A DNA stretch of 64,000 bases, taken from NCBI GenBank assembly GCA_017938765.1, contig JAGBAX010000028.1:62001-126000 (forward strand). Reading direction: 5' to 3'. Below are positions 25,245 to 34,558 of this stretch, piece after piece; position 1 is the first letter of the stretch, and each line of letters begins with the position of its first letter. Source of the stretch: Alistipes sp. (GTDB lineage Bacteria > Bacteroidota > Bacteroidia > Bacteroidales > Rikenellaceae). The notes beneath the pieces are model-generated. The model was not told where the DNA came from. It worked only from the letters and a program-made list of their open reading frames with translations, and searched no databases. Made by a program: the position numbers and the translations under genes.

Positions 25245-26865
25245 TAACTACGCGCTTATTGACCATCTGGAGGTAGAGTTTGACCCTCGCCTCAACATTA
25301 TCACCGGACAGACTGGTGCCGGAAAGAGTATCCTTCTTGGAGCACTCTCACTGCTCCTTGGAGCAAGAAACGAGGGTGCAGTAATCAAGGACAACTCTCG
25401 CAACTGCATTGTTGAGGCCGAGTTTGATATTGAGAAGTTACATCTTGAGACACTCTTCAGTGAGATAGACCTTGACTATGAGCCACAGATAGTCATCCGC
25501 CGCATTATCACCCCTGCAGGCAAGTCTCGCGCCTTTGTTGGCGATATGCCCGTGCAGCTTACAACGCTCAAGACTCTGGGCGAATACCTTATAGATATAC
25601 ACTCACAGCACCGCAACCTTATCCTCGCCTCGGAGCAGTTTCGCCTTGAGGCGTTAGATACTATTGCCCACTGCACAACTCTTCGCAGTCAGTTCAGTAG
25701 CGCATACGCGGAGTATAACAGAGTCCAGAGCGCACTTACAAAGGCAAGGCAGAGCATAGACGCTGCCCGCAAGGAGGAGGAGTATATCCGCTATCAGGTA
25801 GAAGAGCTTCGCGCTGCAACACTTCGCAGTGGCGAGGAGGCAGAGCTTGAGGCAGAGCTTGCTACGCTGACAAATGTAGAGTCTATAACAGAGGCCTATG
25901 GTGCTATGCACCAGTCGCTTACAGACGAGCAGACGGGTGTAATCCTGCAACTTGTTCAGCTCGCCAAGGCTCTCAAAGCCGTTGCCCCTCACTATGCCGA
26001 TGCGGCAGCAGCTGCCGAGAGACTCAACTCGGTAATTATTGAGCTTCAAGACCTTGACAGCAGTGCCGAGAGCACTCTTGAGAGGGTTGAGTCTGACCCA
26101 GAGCGATTAGACTATGTCGGTGCGCGCCTTGAGTTGCTCTACAACCTACGTCGCAAGCACCGCGCAGAGAGTATTGACCATCTTATTGAGATATACAACG
26201 GCTATGTAGCGCAACTTGAGAGCATAGATAGCGCCGACAGCAATATCGCACAGCTTGAGCGTGATGTAGAGAGTGCCCACAGCCGCGCATTAGAGCTTGC
26301 CACAAAGATTTACGAGGCTCACAAAGCTGCTACTCCAGACTTTGAGAGTCAGGTAGACCAGATACTGCACAAGGTGGGTATGAGCGGTGCCCAGCTTCGC
26401 ATAGGCATTACCACTGGCGAGCTTACTGCAACAGGCATTGAGCATATAGAGTTCCTCTTTACTGCCAACGAGGGTATCGCTCCACGAGCAATAGAGAAGA
26501 TTGCGTCGGGCGGTGAGATGTCGCGCGTGATGCTTGCACTCAAGGCTATACTCTCGCGGACAGTCAACCTGCCGACAATAATCTTTGACGAGATTGACAC
26601 TGGCGTGTCGGGCAGCGTAGCCAATGCCGTTGGAGAGGTTATCGCCACGCTCTCATCTACTATGCAGGTTATAGATATCACCCACCTGCCGCAGGTTGCC
26701 TCAAAGGGAGATAGTCACTACCTTGTCTACAAGAGCGACAGCACAACTAATATCAGAGCACTAACGGCCGAAGAGCGCGTTGTTGAGATTGCAAAGATGC
26801 TCTCTGGCGATAGCGTAACAGATGCCGCAATAGCACAGGCACAGATTCTTCTTGGTACAAAATGA
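25222..26865 (+). CDS. recN: DNA repair protein RecN
   Basis: 547 residues. SMC-like ATPase with Walker A GQTGAGKS at 29-36, long coiled coils (about 160-370), the ABC signature ASGGEMSRVMLALK and Walker B IIFDEIDTGVSG. It holds and processes DNA ends in double-strand break repair. It starts within coaBC, so the two are translationally coupled, and overlaps the following binding-protein gene by 4 nt. Confidence 0.96.
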   Translation: MLTRLSVDNYALIDHLEVEFDPRLNIITGQTGAGKSILLGALSLLLGARNEGAVIKDNSRNCIVEAEFDIEKLHLETLFSEIDLDYEPQIVIRRIITPAGKSRAFVGDMPVQLTTLKTLGEYLIDIHSQHRNLILASEQFRLEALDTIAHCTTLRSQFSSAYAEYNRVQSALTKARQSIDAARKEEEYIRYQVEELRAATLRSGEEAELEAELATLTNVESITEAYGAMHQSLTDEQTGVILQLVQLAKALKAVAPHYADAAAAAERLNSVIIELQDLDSSAESTLERVESDPERLDYVGARLELLYNLRRKHRAESIDHLIEIYNGYVAQLESIDSADSNIAQLERDVESAHSRALELATKIYEAHKAATPDFESQVDQILHKVGMSGAQLRIGITTGELTATGIEHIEFLFTANEGIAPRAIEKIASGGEMSRVMLALKAILSRTVNLPTIIFDEIDTGVSGSVANAVGEVIATLSSTMQVIDITHLPQVASKGDSHYLVYKSDSTTNIRALTAEERVVEIAKMLSGDSVTDAAIAQAQILLGTK

Positions 26866-27971
26866 GGTGGGTAGTATACATACTCTGTGCACTGCTTGCT
26901 TTCGGCTGCACATCCACAAAAAAGGCTGACAGTCAATCTTTTACACCCTACTACACACCAAAATATGCGCAGTCGTTCTCTATTGTTACAGATAGTGCAG
27001 GGCGCAAAGTGCTTATTGTCTCAAATCCATATCAGAGCGACGAACATTTTGAGCAGCGCATCTATCTGCTTGAGAATGGTCAGGTAGCGCCAGAGGGGGC
27101 GGTTGCTCTACACACTCCTGCACAAAAAATATCCTGCCTCTCATCAAGCCATATCGCTATGCTTGATGCTGTTGGAGCAGCCGATAGAGTTGTTGGAGTT
27201 TCGGGGCTGAAGTTTATCTCAAACACTACTGTTCGTGCCCGCGCGGTAGAGATTGGCTACGATGCGGCACTGAACTTTGAGAATATCAAGGGTGCAGGTA
27301 CAGATGTTATTCTGCTCTATGGTCTATATGGCGAGCAGAGCAGTATGACAACAAAACTCACACAGCTTGGCATACCTTATATATATATAGGCGACTACAT
27401 AGAGTCTACTCCACTGGGCAAGGCGGAGTGGATTGTAGCTCTCTCTGCCCTATGTAACCTTGAGAGTGAGGGCAAGGAGTACTTTAGTGCCCTTGAGACT
27501 CGTTACAACGCCCTCAAGCAGAGTGTTGCCAACTGTAGCTCGCGCCCCAAGGTTATGCTAAACACCCCATACCGTGATACATGGTTTATGCCATCCGCTC
27601 GCAGCTATGCCGTAGCACTTATTACAGATGCGGGCGGAGAGTATATCTACCCAGAGAATTGCAGTGCGCAGTCCGAGCCTATATCGCTTGAGCAGGCACT
27701 TATTTTAGCCTCCAAAGCCGATATATGGCTCAATGTAGGGCAAGTAGAGAGCCTTGCTCAACTCCGTCGCGAGAATCCTAAGTTCGCTACAGTGCCAGCC
27801 GTAGTTAGCGGTCGCGTATATAACAATACCAAGCGCACGACAGACAATGGCGGTAGCGACTTCTGGGAGTCGGGAGCCGTAAATGCCGATATCGTGCTGC
27901 GCGATATGATACAGATGTTACACCACAGCGCAACGACAGAGTCGTTGTACTACTACAAACAGCTCAAGTGA
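26862..27971 (+). CDS. Periplasmic binding lipoprotein of a FecCD-type ABC importer
   Basis: 369 residues. Lipobox AFGC with C16. Two Rossmann-like lobes joined by a helix, as in class III (BtuF/FhuD/TroA-like) binding proteins: SSSHIAMLDAVGAADRVVGVSG in lobe one and DVILLYGLYGEQS near the cleft. Ligands of the class are iron-siderophore, haem or cobalamin; no clear choice can be made. The start overlaps the recN stop, and the permease starts at its stop codon. Importer genes attached to a recN operon are unusual. Confidence 0.88.
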   Translation: MRWVVYILCALLAFGCTSTKKADSQSFTPYYTPKYAQSFSIVTDSAGRKVLIVSNPYQSDEHFEQRIYLLENGQVAPEGAVALHTPAQKISCLSSSHIAMLDAVGAADRVVGVSGLKFISNTTVRARAVEIGYDAALNFENIKGAGTDVILLYGLYGEQSSMTTKLTQLGIPYIYIGDYIESTPLGKAEWIVALSALCNLESEGKEYFSALETRYNALKQSVANCSSRPKVMLNTPYRDTWFMPSARSYAVALITDAGGEYIYPENCSAQSEPISLEQALILASKADIWLNVGQVESLAQLRRENPKFATVPAVVSGRVYNNTKRTTDNGGSDFWESGAVNADIVLRDMIQMLHHSATTESLYYYKQLK

Positions 27972-28978
27972 TGAAAAGCCACACGTCAATACTCTTCACA
28001 CTGCTAAGTGTAGTGCTGGTTATGCTGTTTGTTGCAGACATAGCCATAGGCAGCGTAAGTATCTCGCTAACAGATATCTTTGGTGTTCTAACTGGCTCAA
28101 ATATAGACAGTACCATACGAAGCATCGTCATTGACATACGCCTTATCAAAGCTCTTATGGCCCTTCTTGCAGGTGCGGCACTATCTCTGTCGGGATTGCA
28201 GATGCAGACACTCTTCCGCAATCCTCTTGCTGGCCCATATATCCTCGGCGTAAGCGCCGGAGCGAGCTTTGGCGTGGCACTCTTTCTTCTCGGCGCGCCA
28301 CTGTTGGGACTGTCAGCCTCGCCAATACTATCTGCCGTAGGCACTGCAGGCGCAGCGTGGATAGGCGCAGCGGCGGTACTGCTGCTTATCATAGCTCTCT
28401 CCAAGCGCATTAAGGATATTATGGTTATCCTTATTCTGGGTATGATGCTCTCATCAGCACTCAGCGCCGTTGTTGAGATACTCCAGTACTTGAGCAACGA
28501 GGCGGCACTAAAATCTTTCGTTGTCTGGACTATGGGCTCACTGGGCGAGATAACCCTCAGCCAACTATCCTTCATCGCACCGATAATCATACTCGGCATT
28601 GCCCTTGCTGTGTTTACTATAAAGCCGCTCAACATACTGCTACTGGGCGAAAGCTATGCCGTAACCTCTGGCGTAAACCTGACAAAAGTTCGCCGAAACA
28701 TATTCCTCTCCACAACCCTGCTAGCAGGTACAGTGACCGCCTTTTGTGGTCCTATTGGCTTTGTGGGCATCGCTACGCCACACCTTGCGCGTATGATTTT
28801 CAAGACTGCTGACCATAAAGTGCTCATCCCCGCATCGGCAATAGTTGGTGCGCTGATGCTACTTACTGGCGACCTTGTTGCCAAAGCGCTAACACTGCCA
28901 ATAAACACCGTAACAGCACTTATGGGTATCCCTGTGGTGGTATATATCGTAACCCGTAACCGTAACTTGATGCAATGA
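27971..28978 (+). CDS. FecCD-family ABC transporter permease
   Basis: 335 residues from the ATG in the TGATG junction at 27971 (a GTG three bases earlier is less likely). About ten transmembrane helices. FecCD motifs GLQMQTLFRNPLAGPYILGVSAGASFG (about 74-100) and GPIGFVGIATPHLARMI (cytoplasmic EAA-like loop) are clear. It forms the channel dimer for iron-siderophore, haem or vitamin B12 uptake with the neighbouring binding protein and ATPase. Confidence 0.94.
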   Translation: MKSHTSILFTLLSVVLVMLFVADIAIGSVSISLTDIFGVLTGSNIDSTIRSIVIDIRLIKALMALLAGAALSLSGLQMQTLFRNPLAGPYILGVSAGASFGVALFLLGAPLLGLSASPILSAVGTAGAAWIGAAAVLLLIIALSKRIKDIMVILILGMMLSSALSAVVEILQYLSNEAALKSFVVWTMGSLGEITLSQLSFIAPIIILGIALAVFTIKPLNILLLGESYAVTSGVNLTKVRRNIFLSTTLLAGTVTAFCGPIGFVGIATPHLARMIFKTADHKVLIPASAIVGALMLLTGDLVAKALTLPINTVTALMGIPVVVYIVTRNRNLMQ

Positions 28979-29679
28979 TAGCTCTTGACCGCCTAACACT
29001 CGCCTATGGGAACAAAGTGATTCTCAATGCCGCAGATACCACCTTCGGCAGAGGAACACTTACGGCTCTTATTGGTCGCAACGGAGCTGGCAAGAGCACC
29101 CTGCTTCGCGCCCTTGCAGCAATTGACACCCCACACTCTGGCGCAGTGGTTATTGACTCACATCCGCTCCACAGCCTTACGGCCGAAGAGCGCGCACGAC
29201 TCATCGCCTTTGTCAGCACACAGCGTGTGCGCATAGCAAACCTCAGCTGTCAAGATGTCGTAGCCATAGGTCGTGCACCATATACAAACTGGCTTGGAAG
29301 AATGCAAGAGCAAGACCATGAGATAGTTAGCAGTGCACTTGAGGCCGTTGGCATGACCGACTTTGCCCTTCGCAGCATAGATAGCCTCTCGGATGGAGAG
29401 TGCCAGAGGATTATGATTGCCCGCGCCCTTGCACAGCAGACACCCGTGATACTTCTTGACGAGCCGACAGCTTTTCTCGATATCCCTACGCGCTTTGAGA
29501 TTTGCCGACTACTCGCAGACCTTGCCCATAGCAGTGGCAAAACAATCATCTTCTCCACCCACGACATTGACGCCGCTCTGCCCGTATGCGACAACTTCGC
29601 CATATTAGACAACGCCACCCTCGCGCTACAGAGCAGGGAGCAGGCTGCGGAGAAGATAAAGACTCTATTTTCGCTATAA
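28975..29679 (+). CDS. ABC importer ATP-binding protein (FepC/BtuD-like)
   Basis: 234 residues. Walker A GRNGAGKST at 34-42, Q-loop region FVSTQRVR, signature LSDGECQR (D replaces the usual G, as in many FecE/BtuD relatives), Walker B VILLDEPTAF and the H-switch FSTHDID. It powers the FecCD-type importer formed with the two genes before it and overlaps the permease stop by 4 nt. It is shorter than average (about 250), lacking most of the C-terminal tail. Confidence 0.93.
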   Translation: MIALDRLTLAYGNKVILNAADTTFGRGTLTALIGRNGAGKSTLLRALAAIDTPHSGAVVIDSHPLHSLTAEERARLIAFVSTQRVRIANLSCQDVVAIGRAPYTNWLGRMQEQDHEIVSSALEAVGMTDFALRSIDSLSDGECQRIMIARALAQQTPVILLDEPTAFLDIPTRFEICRLLADLAHSSGKTIIFSTHDIDAALPVCDNFAILDNATLALQSREQAAEKIKTLFSL

Positions 29680-29719
29680 CTTCCCATATTTTAGCGACTT
29701 TTTCCACTTTTTTCACTCT

Positions 29720-29754
29720 TTTGCTTGTCAATTACTTTTTTTTTAATACCTTTG
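29720..29754 (+). promoter_or_regulatory. Promoter of tRNA-Glu
   Basis: TTTG (29720-29723), 23 nt (slightly long), TACCTTTG (29747-29754). The tRNA begins about 50 nt downstream. Confidence 0.5.
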
Positions 29755-29805
29755 CACCACTAATTGTCGCAGAGTGTCTTTTAGGTCGCTTTGCCATTAG
29801 GGTAA

Positions 29806-29877
29806 GGCCGATTCGTCTATCGGTTAGGACGCAAGATTTTCATTCTTGAAAGACGAGTTCGACTCTCGTATCGGCTA
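29806..29877 (+). tRNA. tRNA-Glu (anticodon TTC)
   Basis: Acceptor GGCCGAT/ATCGGCT, anticodon stem CAAGA/TCTTG with loop TTTTCAT giving TTC, and T arm ACGAG-TTCGACT-CTCGT. CCA is not encoded. Confidence 0.95.
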
Positions 29878-29879
29878 CT

Positions 29880-30110
29880 ACGGGCCAATCAAGGGGGGGG
29901 GTACTAAACTAATATTGAAGCTAATTGCTGAAAGGTTTAGTGGTGCTTGGATAACTCACACTTGAGGGGACTATTTGACGGGTGATAACCATTAGGAGCG
30001 GGAGAAATCCTATCCAAAACTACCTACGGGTAAGAAGTTGTCTGCTGACTTTGATATGCAGAAAAGAGAAGTAAAACAAGAAAATAATTTAAAAAAACTG
30101 AAATAATTTT
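29880..30110 (+). ncRNA. Candidate structured RNA or leader between tRNA-Glu and rpsT
   Basis: About 230 nt without an ORF. It begins with G9 (29893-29901), has the pairing CTAAAC (29905-29910) with GGTTTAG (29934-29940), and is far less AT-rich than ordinary leaders here. It could be the rpsT leader, a separate small RNA (Bacteroidales small RNAs near ribosomal protein genes are known) or simply tRNA trailer. The family is not identified. Confidence 0.35.
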
Positions 30111-30116
30111 ACAATT

Positions 30117-30368
30117 ATGGCAAATCACAAATCATCTAAGAAGAGAATTCGCCAGACCGCTACAAAGCGTGCTCACAACCGCCTTTATCACAAGACTGCT
30201 CGCAACGCTGTAAAGGCTCTGCGTAACACTACTGAGAAGGCTGCTGCTGAGGCACTGCTTCCAAAGGTAACAGCTATGTTGGACAAGTTGGCAAAGCACA
30301 ACATCATCCACAAGAACAAGGCTGGTAACCTCAAAGGCGCAATTCAGTTGCACGTAAACGCTCTCTAA
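30117..30368 (+). CDS. rpsT: 30S ribosomal protein S20
   Basis: 83 residues, Lys/Arg-rich, all helical: [21 protein letters not shown] start and [14 protein letters not shown] near the end are diagnostic. It binds 16S rRNA early in 30S assembly. It follows tRNA-Glu and a long non-coding stretch and is closed by a strong terminator. Confidence 0.97.
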   Translation: MANHKSSKKRIRQTATKRAHNRLYHKTARNAVKALRNTTEKAAAEALLPKVTAMLDKLAKHNIIHKNKAGNLKGAIQLHVNAL

Positions 30369-30384
30369 TCAGCGGATTACGGCA

Positions 30385-30422
30385 AAAGAGATAGGGGACA
30401 CAAATGTGTTCCCTATCTCTTT
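30385..30422 (+). terminator. Terminator of rpsT
   Basis: AAAGAGATAGGGGACACA (30385-30402) pairs nearly perfectly with TGTGTTCCCTATCTCTTT (30405-30422). Only a short T run follows, but the stem is long and symmetric, so it may act in both directions. Confidence 0.75.
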
Positions 30423-30505
30423 GTTGGCTAACGCAGAACAGAGAGATTAATGAAGTTAAGGAGGTTAAAGAATTTAGTGACAAACTTTGCCTGTCTGCGT
30501 ATATT

Positions 30506-30716
30506 CGGATTTAGGTTGGCCATCGTAGATGGTACGAGAGAAAAGAGAGATTGCTTGTCAAGCTTGCTTGAACAAAAGCATATCTCTCTTTTTTGTCGTA
30601 ATAGCCGCACGGCTATCCTAAATCCGCATCAGCACGGAAGCGAAACAAAGTTTCGCCGAAAGTTTTTGGTGAAGCTTTTTTCAAAAAGCTTCGGTACACG
30701 CTTTCTGCGTAGCAAA
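30506..30716 (-). repeat. Cloverleaf 3' repeat, copy 3
   Basis: On the minus strand it starts at the cca stop (30716 downwards). The 90 nt flank (30627-30716) has GCTACGCAG, a GAAGCTTTTTgaAAAAAGCTTC hairpin and GCGAAAC/GTTTCGC. The cloverleaf follows: outer stem CGGATTTAGG/CCTAAATCCG (30506-30515/30617-30626), ATAGCC-gcac-GGCTAT (30601-30616), central stem AAAAGAGAGA/TCTCTCTTTT (30541-30550/30583-30592) with TGCTT/AAGCA above it and the TCAAGC tip, and CCATC-gta-GATGG (30520-30532). The area 30423-30505 otherwise holds only AT-rich repeats. Confidence 0.85.
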
Positions 30717-32123
30717 CTACCCGCGTCGTTTTAGGCCGCGCTCGGCGGCGAGGGTTTCAAGCATCTGGTGGGCGGCGTCGTAGTCGTTTGGTATTTCGCC
30801 ATCAAGGATAGCATTCTTTATTATCTCCTTAATCTCGCCCAGGATGCTACACGGAGGCACATCGTACTCGCGCATGATAATATCTCCCGTTATTGGTGGC
30901 TGGAAGTTTCTCACTCTGTCGCGCTCCTCAAGGTCCTTCATCTTTCGGCGCACGAGGGCGAAGTTATCAAGGAACTTTTTCACCTTCTCCTCTATGCCCG
31001 ATGTAATATCCGCCTCGCAGAGGGTCATCAGCTTCTCCACATCATCACCCGCCTCAAAAAGGAGTCTACGCACTGCCGAGTCGGTAACCACATCTTCGGC
31101 AAGGATTATCGGGCGCAGGTGCAGAAAGACCATCTTCTGCACAAATCTGAGTGGCTCGCCTAATGGTAGTCCCAGTCGGCGGAAGATAGGCTTTACCATC
31201 TTTGAGCCGAGAACCTCGTGTCCATGAAAAGACCAACCCATCTTAGGGTCGTAGCTCTTGCACTGCGGCTTGGCTATGTCGTGCAGTACTGCTGCCCAAC
31301 GAAGATATAGGTCGTCGCTCTTGCGAGCAACATTGTCAAGTACCTTAAGCGTATGCTTAAAGTTATCCTTATGTGCGTGGTGTCCTCGTCGCTCTACACC
31401 GCAGAGGTTGTGCAGCTCAGGGAAGATTATCTCAAGCAGACCTGTAAGCTCAAGCAGCTCAAAGCCTATAGATGGCACTGGCGAGGCGACTATCTTATTC
31501 AGTTCCACGATGATACGCTCCTTGGAGACAATATTTATTCGCTCACGATTTCGGCGTATAGCCTCAAAAGTTTCATCCTCCAACTCAAAGCCAAGCTGGC
31601 TGGCAAAGCGTATTCCGCGCATCATTCTCAGAGGGTCGTCGGAGAATGTTATATCTGGGTCGCACGGTGTGCGGATAATGCAATCCTCAAGGTCGTACAT
31701 ACCATCAAAAGGGTCTACCAGTTTGCCGAAGGTCGCGCTATTGAGTGACCAGGCTAAAGCGTTGATAGTAAAGTCTCTACGGCGCTGGTCATCCTCTATT
31801 GTACCATCCTCAACATGAGGCTTGCGAGAGTCGGGCGAGTAGGACTCTTTTCTTGCGCCGACAAACTCAATCTCAAGGCCATCAGAGTGTAACATTGCCG
31901 TGCCGAAGCGCTTGAAAACCACCACATTAGTATCAAGCTCAGCAGCCAATGCCTGAGCAATCTCAATACCGCTACCGACAACCACCACATCTATATCCGA
32001 GCACTTACGACCGAGGTAGTAGTCGCGCACATAGCCTCCGATAACAAAGGCCTCAACGCCCCTCTGGTCTACAATGCGAGATATCCTCTTAAATATGGGT
32101 AGTGACAGCGGATTTTTACTCAT
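30717..32123 (-). CDS. cca: CCA-adding tRNA nucleotidyltransferase with HD domain
   Basis: 468 residues. Class II polymerase head: [21 protein letters not shown] at about 29-49 (catalytic D in the DID motif), [30 protein letters not shown] (ribose and base contacts), then an HD domain with HDIAKP and HGHEVLG. It adds or repairs CCA at tRNA 3' ends, which neither tRNA here encodes. The HD part may give phosphohydrolase activity as in other family members. It overlaps pdxJ by 8 nt. Confidence 0.93.
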   Translation of the reverse strand: MSKNPLSLPIFKRISRIVDQRGVEAFVIGGYVRDYYLGRKCSDIDVVVVGSGIEIAQALAAELDTNVVVFKRFGTAMLHSDGLEIEFVGARKESYSPDSRKPHVEDGTIEDDQRRRDFTINALAWSLNSATFGKLVDPFDGMYDLEDCIIRTPCDPDITFSDDPLRMMRGIRFASQLGFELEDETFEAIRRNRERINIVSKERIIVELNKIVASPVPSIGFELLELTGLLEIIFPELHNLCGVERRGHHAHKDNFKHTLKVLDNVARKSDDLYLRWAAVLHDIAKPQCKSYDPKMGWSFHGHEVLGSKMVKPIFRRLGLPLGEPLRFVQKMVFLHLRPIILAEDVVTDSAVRRLLFEAGDDVEKLMTLCEADITSGIEEKVKKFLDNFALVRRKMKDLEERDRVRNFQPPITGDIIMREYDVPPCSILGEIKEIIKNAILDGEIPNDYDAAHQMLETLAAERGLKRRG

Positions 32124-32835
32124 CTTTCAGACAGCGACGATATAGTTGAACAGTATTCTCAAGACCAAGATAAAGTGCATCGCTAATCAGTGCGTGACCT
32201 ATAGATACCTCATCGCACCAAGGTATGCGCTGGGCAAAATACTCAAGGTTCTCAAGCGACAGGTCGTGACCCGCATTAAGTCCAAGACCACACTCACGCG
32301 CAGCCTCTGCCGCCACGACATAAGGGGCTATAGCCGCCTCACGGTCCGCAGCATAGTCACGTGCATAAGCCTCTGTATATAGCTCTACGCGGTCGGCACC
32401 ACACTCCTTAGCGCCACGCACCATCTCTGGGTCGGGATCAACAAAGATAGATACGCGAATGCCATACTGGTGGAACTTACTGCACATAGCAGTGAGGAAC
32501 TCGCGGTTTTTAACAGTATCCCAACCCGCATTAGAGGTAATCGCATCTGGTGCATCTGGCACAAGAGTTACCTGCGCAGGTACAACCTCACAAACAAGCT
32601 CCACAAACGACTCAATAGGATTACCCTCAATGTTCAGCTCTGTTGTTACCACCGCCTTCAGCTCGCGGACATCGGAGTATCGGATATGGCGCGCATCTGG
32701 ACGCGGGTGAACAGTGATTCCCTGACCACCAAAGCCCTCAATAGCAAGGGCAGCCTTAACAACATTCGGCATATTACCGCCGCGTGAATTGCGAATTACG
32801 GCAATCTTGTTTATATTTACACTCAGTTTTGTCAT
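32116..32835 (-). CDS. pdxJ: Pyridoxine 5'-phosphate synthase
   Basis: 239 residues, normal PdxJ length and TIM-barrel layout. It condenses 1-deoxyxylulose-5-phosphate with aminoacetone-3-phosphate into pyridoxine 5'-phosphate. Signatures: [17 protein letters not shown] start, [45 protein letters not shown] and [11 protein letters not shown]. Divergent from nadK and coupled to cca. Confidence 0.96.
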   Translation of the reverse strand: MTKLSVNINKIAVIRNSRGGNMPNVVKAALAIEGFGGQGITVHPRPDARHIRYSDVRELKAVVTTELNIEGNPIESFVELVCEVVPAQVTLVPDAPDAITSNAGWDTVKNREFLTAMCSKFHQYGIRVSIFVDPDPEMVRGAKECGADRVELYTEAYARDYAADREAAIAPYVVAAEAARECGLGLNAGHDLSLENLEYFAQRIPWCDEVSIGHALISDALYLGLENTVQLYRRCLKDE

Positions 32836-32854
32836 AACACCAAAAAAAAATCGT

Positions 32855-32862
32855 TATCTTTG
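32855..32862 (+). promoter_or_regulatory. -7 box of nadK
   Basis: TATCTTTG, 34 nt before ATG 32897, in the 61 nt gap between the divergent pdxJ and nadK genes. Confidence 0.6.
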
Positions 32863-32896
32863 CCCACAAAGTTAAACATTTTCTTCAAGAGTAAAA

Positions 32897-33772
32897 ATGA
32901 AAATCATACTTTTTTCGCGTCCGCTATCTTCAGCGCACAAAGAGCAGATTGTAGAGATATTCGCAGCCATAAATCACTATGGCTTTGACTTTGCCGTAAA
33001 TTGCGAGGTTGCCGACCAAATAGAGCAGTTCACTGGCCAAACGATTGGCGAGGCACAGCGCTATGGACAGATTATAGAAGTATCTGACAGTGAGGCTGTT
33101 ATGGTCTGCTATGGCGGAGACGGAACGCTCCTTGAGGGTGTACATCGTCTGGGCGAGAACAGTATCCCTGTTGTGGGTATCAACTCTGGCCGATTGGGCT
33201 TTTTGTCCCTTGCCCAAAGTGGCGAAATAAACGACGTTTTTAGTCAAATTGCATCGCGAACTCTGCTAATTGAGCAGCGCTCTATGATAGAGGTTAGCGG
33301 AGAGCTTGAGGGTCAAGAGCAGACTATTTTTGCCCTTAACGAGGTGGCTGTGCAGAGGCTCGGTGCCACGATGATTGCTGTTGATGTGGCTATTGACACA
33401 ATGCCTATGCTTACATGCAATGGCGATGGCGTAATCATCTCAACGCCAACGGGTTCTACAGCCTACTCGCTCAGCGCAGGTGGGCCTATAGTAACCCCAG
33501 CCTGCCACTGTCTTATCCTCACACCTCTCTCGCCGCACAATCTTACACTGCGACCAGTTGTTATCCCAGATAGTAGCACCATAACTCTTACTATCCGCAC
33601 CCGCAGCAACGACGCGTCAATATCTGTTGACAACCGCACTTTTGCCCTTGCTGACAACAAGAGTATTAGCATAAAATTGGCTAAAAAGAGTATTTCACTT
33701 GCCGTTCCGCACAATATTTCTTTCTACGACACGTTACGAAATAAGCTGATGTGGGGTGTAGATAATCGCTAA
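32897..33772 (+). CDS. nadK: NAD kinase
   Basis: 291 residues. Motifs GGDGTLLEGVHR (about 75-86; ATP site), NSGRLGFLS, NEVAVQR, CNGDGVIISTPTGSTAYSLSAGGPI and the late LTLRPVVIPD. It phosphorylates NAD to NADP in the cytoplasm. It ends 64 nt before uppS, which has its own promoter. Confidence 0.96.
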   Translation: MKIILFSRPLSSAHKEQIVEIFAAINHYGFDFAVNCEVADQIEQFTGQTIGEAQRYGQIIEVSDSEAVMVCYGGDGTLLEGVHRLGENSIPVVGINSGRLGFLSLAQSGEINDVFSQIASRTLLIEQRSMIEVSGELEGQEQTIFALNEVAVQRLGATMIAVDVAIDTMPMLTCNGDGVIISTPTGSTAYSLSAGGPIVTPACHCLILTPLSPHNLTLRPVVIPDSSTITLTIRTRSNDASISVDNRTFALADNKSISIKLAKKSISLAVPHNISFYDTLRNKLMWGVDNR

Positions 33773-33819
33773 AAAGTGTGATTATCTGCACAAAAACGCA
33801 TTATTTCAGAAAAAAGAGT

Positions 33820-33827
33820 TATATTTG
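33820..33827 (+). promoter_or_regulatory. -7 box of uppS, nearly at the start codon
   Basis: TATATTTG ends only 8 nt before ATG 33836, so the transcript would have a leader of a few bases or none. Confidence 0.6.
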
Positions 33828-33835
33828 CGAGTTAT

Positions 33836-34546
33836 ATGGAGAATAGTAATCGCATACCAACCCACGTTGCCATAATTATGGATGGCAATGGTCGCTGGGC
33901 CAAGTCTCTTGGCAAGGAGCGCTATGAGGGTCATATTGAGGGAGTTGACTCTGTTCGCGAGTGCATCAAGGCTGCTCGCAGGAACGGGGTTAAGTATCTT
34001 ACGCTCTATGCCTTTTCTACAGAGAACTGGGGTCGTCCCATTGAGGAGGTCAATGCCCTTATGGAGCTATTCTGTAAGAGCGTTATGGCCGAGACCCCAC
34101 AGCTTGTTGAGCAGGGTGTGCGTGTGGTGATGATTGGTCGCCGTGACCGCTTCTCTGACAAGGTGCGTTCTCACCTTGACAAGATTGAGAGCGCAACAGC
34201 TGCAGGCGAGCACCTAACGCTCGTTTTGGCCTTTGACTACTCATCGCGCGACGAGATTACTACAGCCGTAAAGAGCATTGCCAGCAAGGTTGCTTCGGGA
34301 GAGATGTCAGTAGATGATATCTGCGAGCAGACAATCACCCGCAGCCTCTATACGGCAGATATTCCCGACCCAGATTTCATTATCCGCACCAGCGGAGAGT
34401 GTCGTCTGAGTAACTTTTTGCTCTGGCAGGCAAGCTATGCGGAGATGTACTTCCCGACCACTATGTGGCCAGACTTTAAACAAGAAGAGTTTGACAAAGC
34501 TTTAGAGGTCTATGCACAGCGTGAGCGCAGGTATGGAAAGCTCTAA
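33836..34546 (+). CDS. uppS: Undecaprenyl diphosphate synthase (isoprenyl transferase)
   Basis: 236 residues. The cis-prenyltransferase motif AIIMDGNGRWAKSLGKERYEGH (about 11-32; D16 binds Mg/substrate), TLYAFSTENWGRP and the C-terminal DFIIRTSGECRLSNFLLWQASYAEMYF. It elongates farnesyl diphosphate to the C55 carrier used for peptidoglycan and O-antigen. It starts the uppS-bamA-skp-skp operon. Confidence 0.97.
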   Translation: MENSNRIPTHVAIIMDGNGRWAKSLGKERYEGHIEGVDSVRECIKAARRNGVKYLTLYAFSTENWGRPIEEVNALMELFCKSVMAETPQLVEQGVRVVMIGRRDRFSDKVRSHLDKIESATAAGEHLTLVLAFDYSSRDEITTAVKSIASKVASGEMSVDDICEQTITRSLYTADIPDPDFIIRTSGECRLSNFLLWQASYAEMYFPTTMWPDFKQEEFDKALEVYAQRERRYGKL

Positions 34547-34558
34547 AAAGTGATATAT

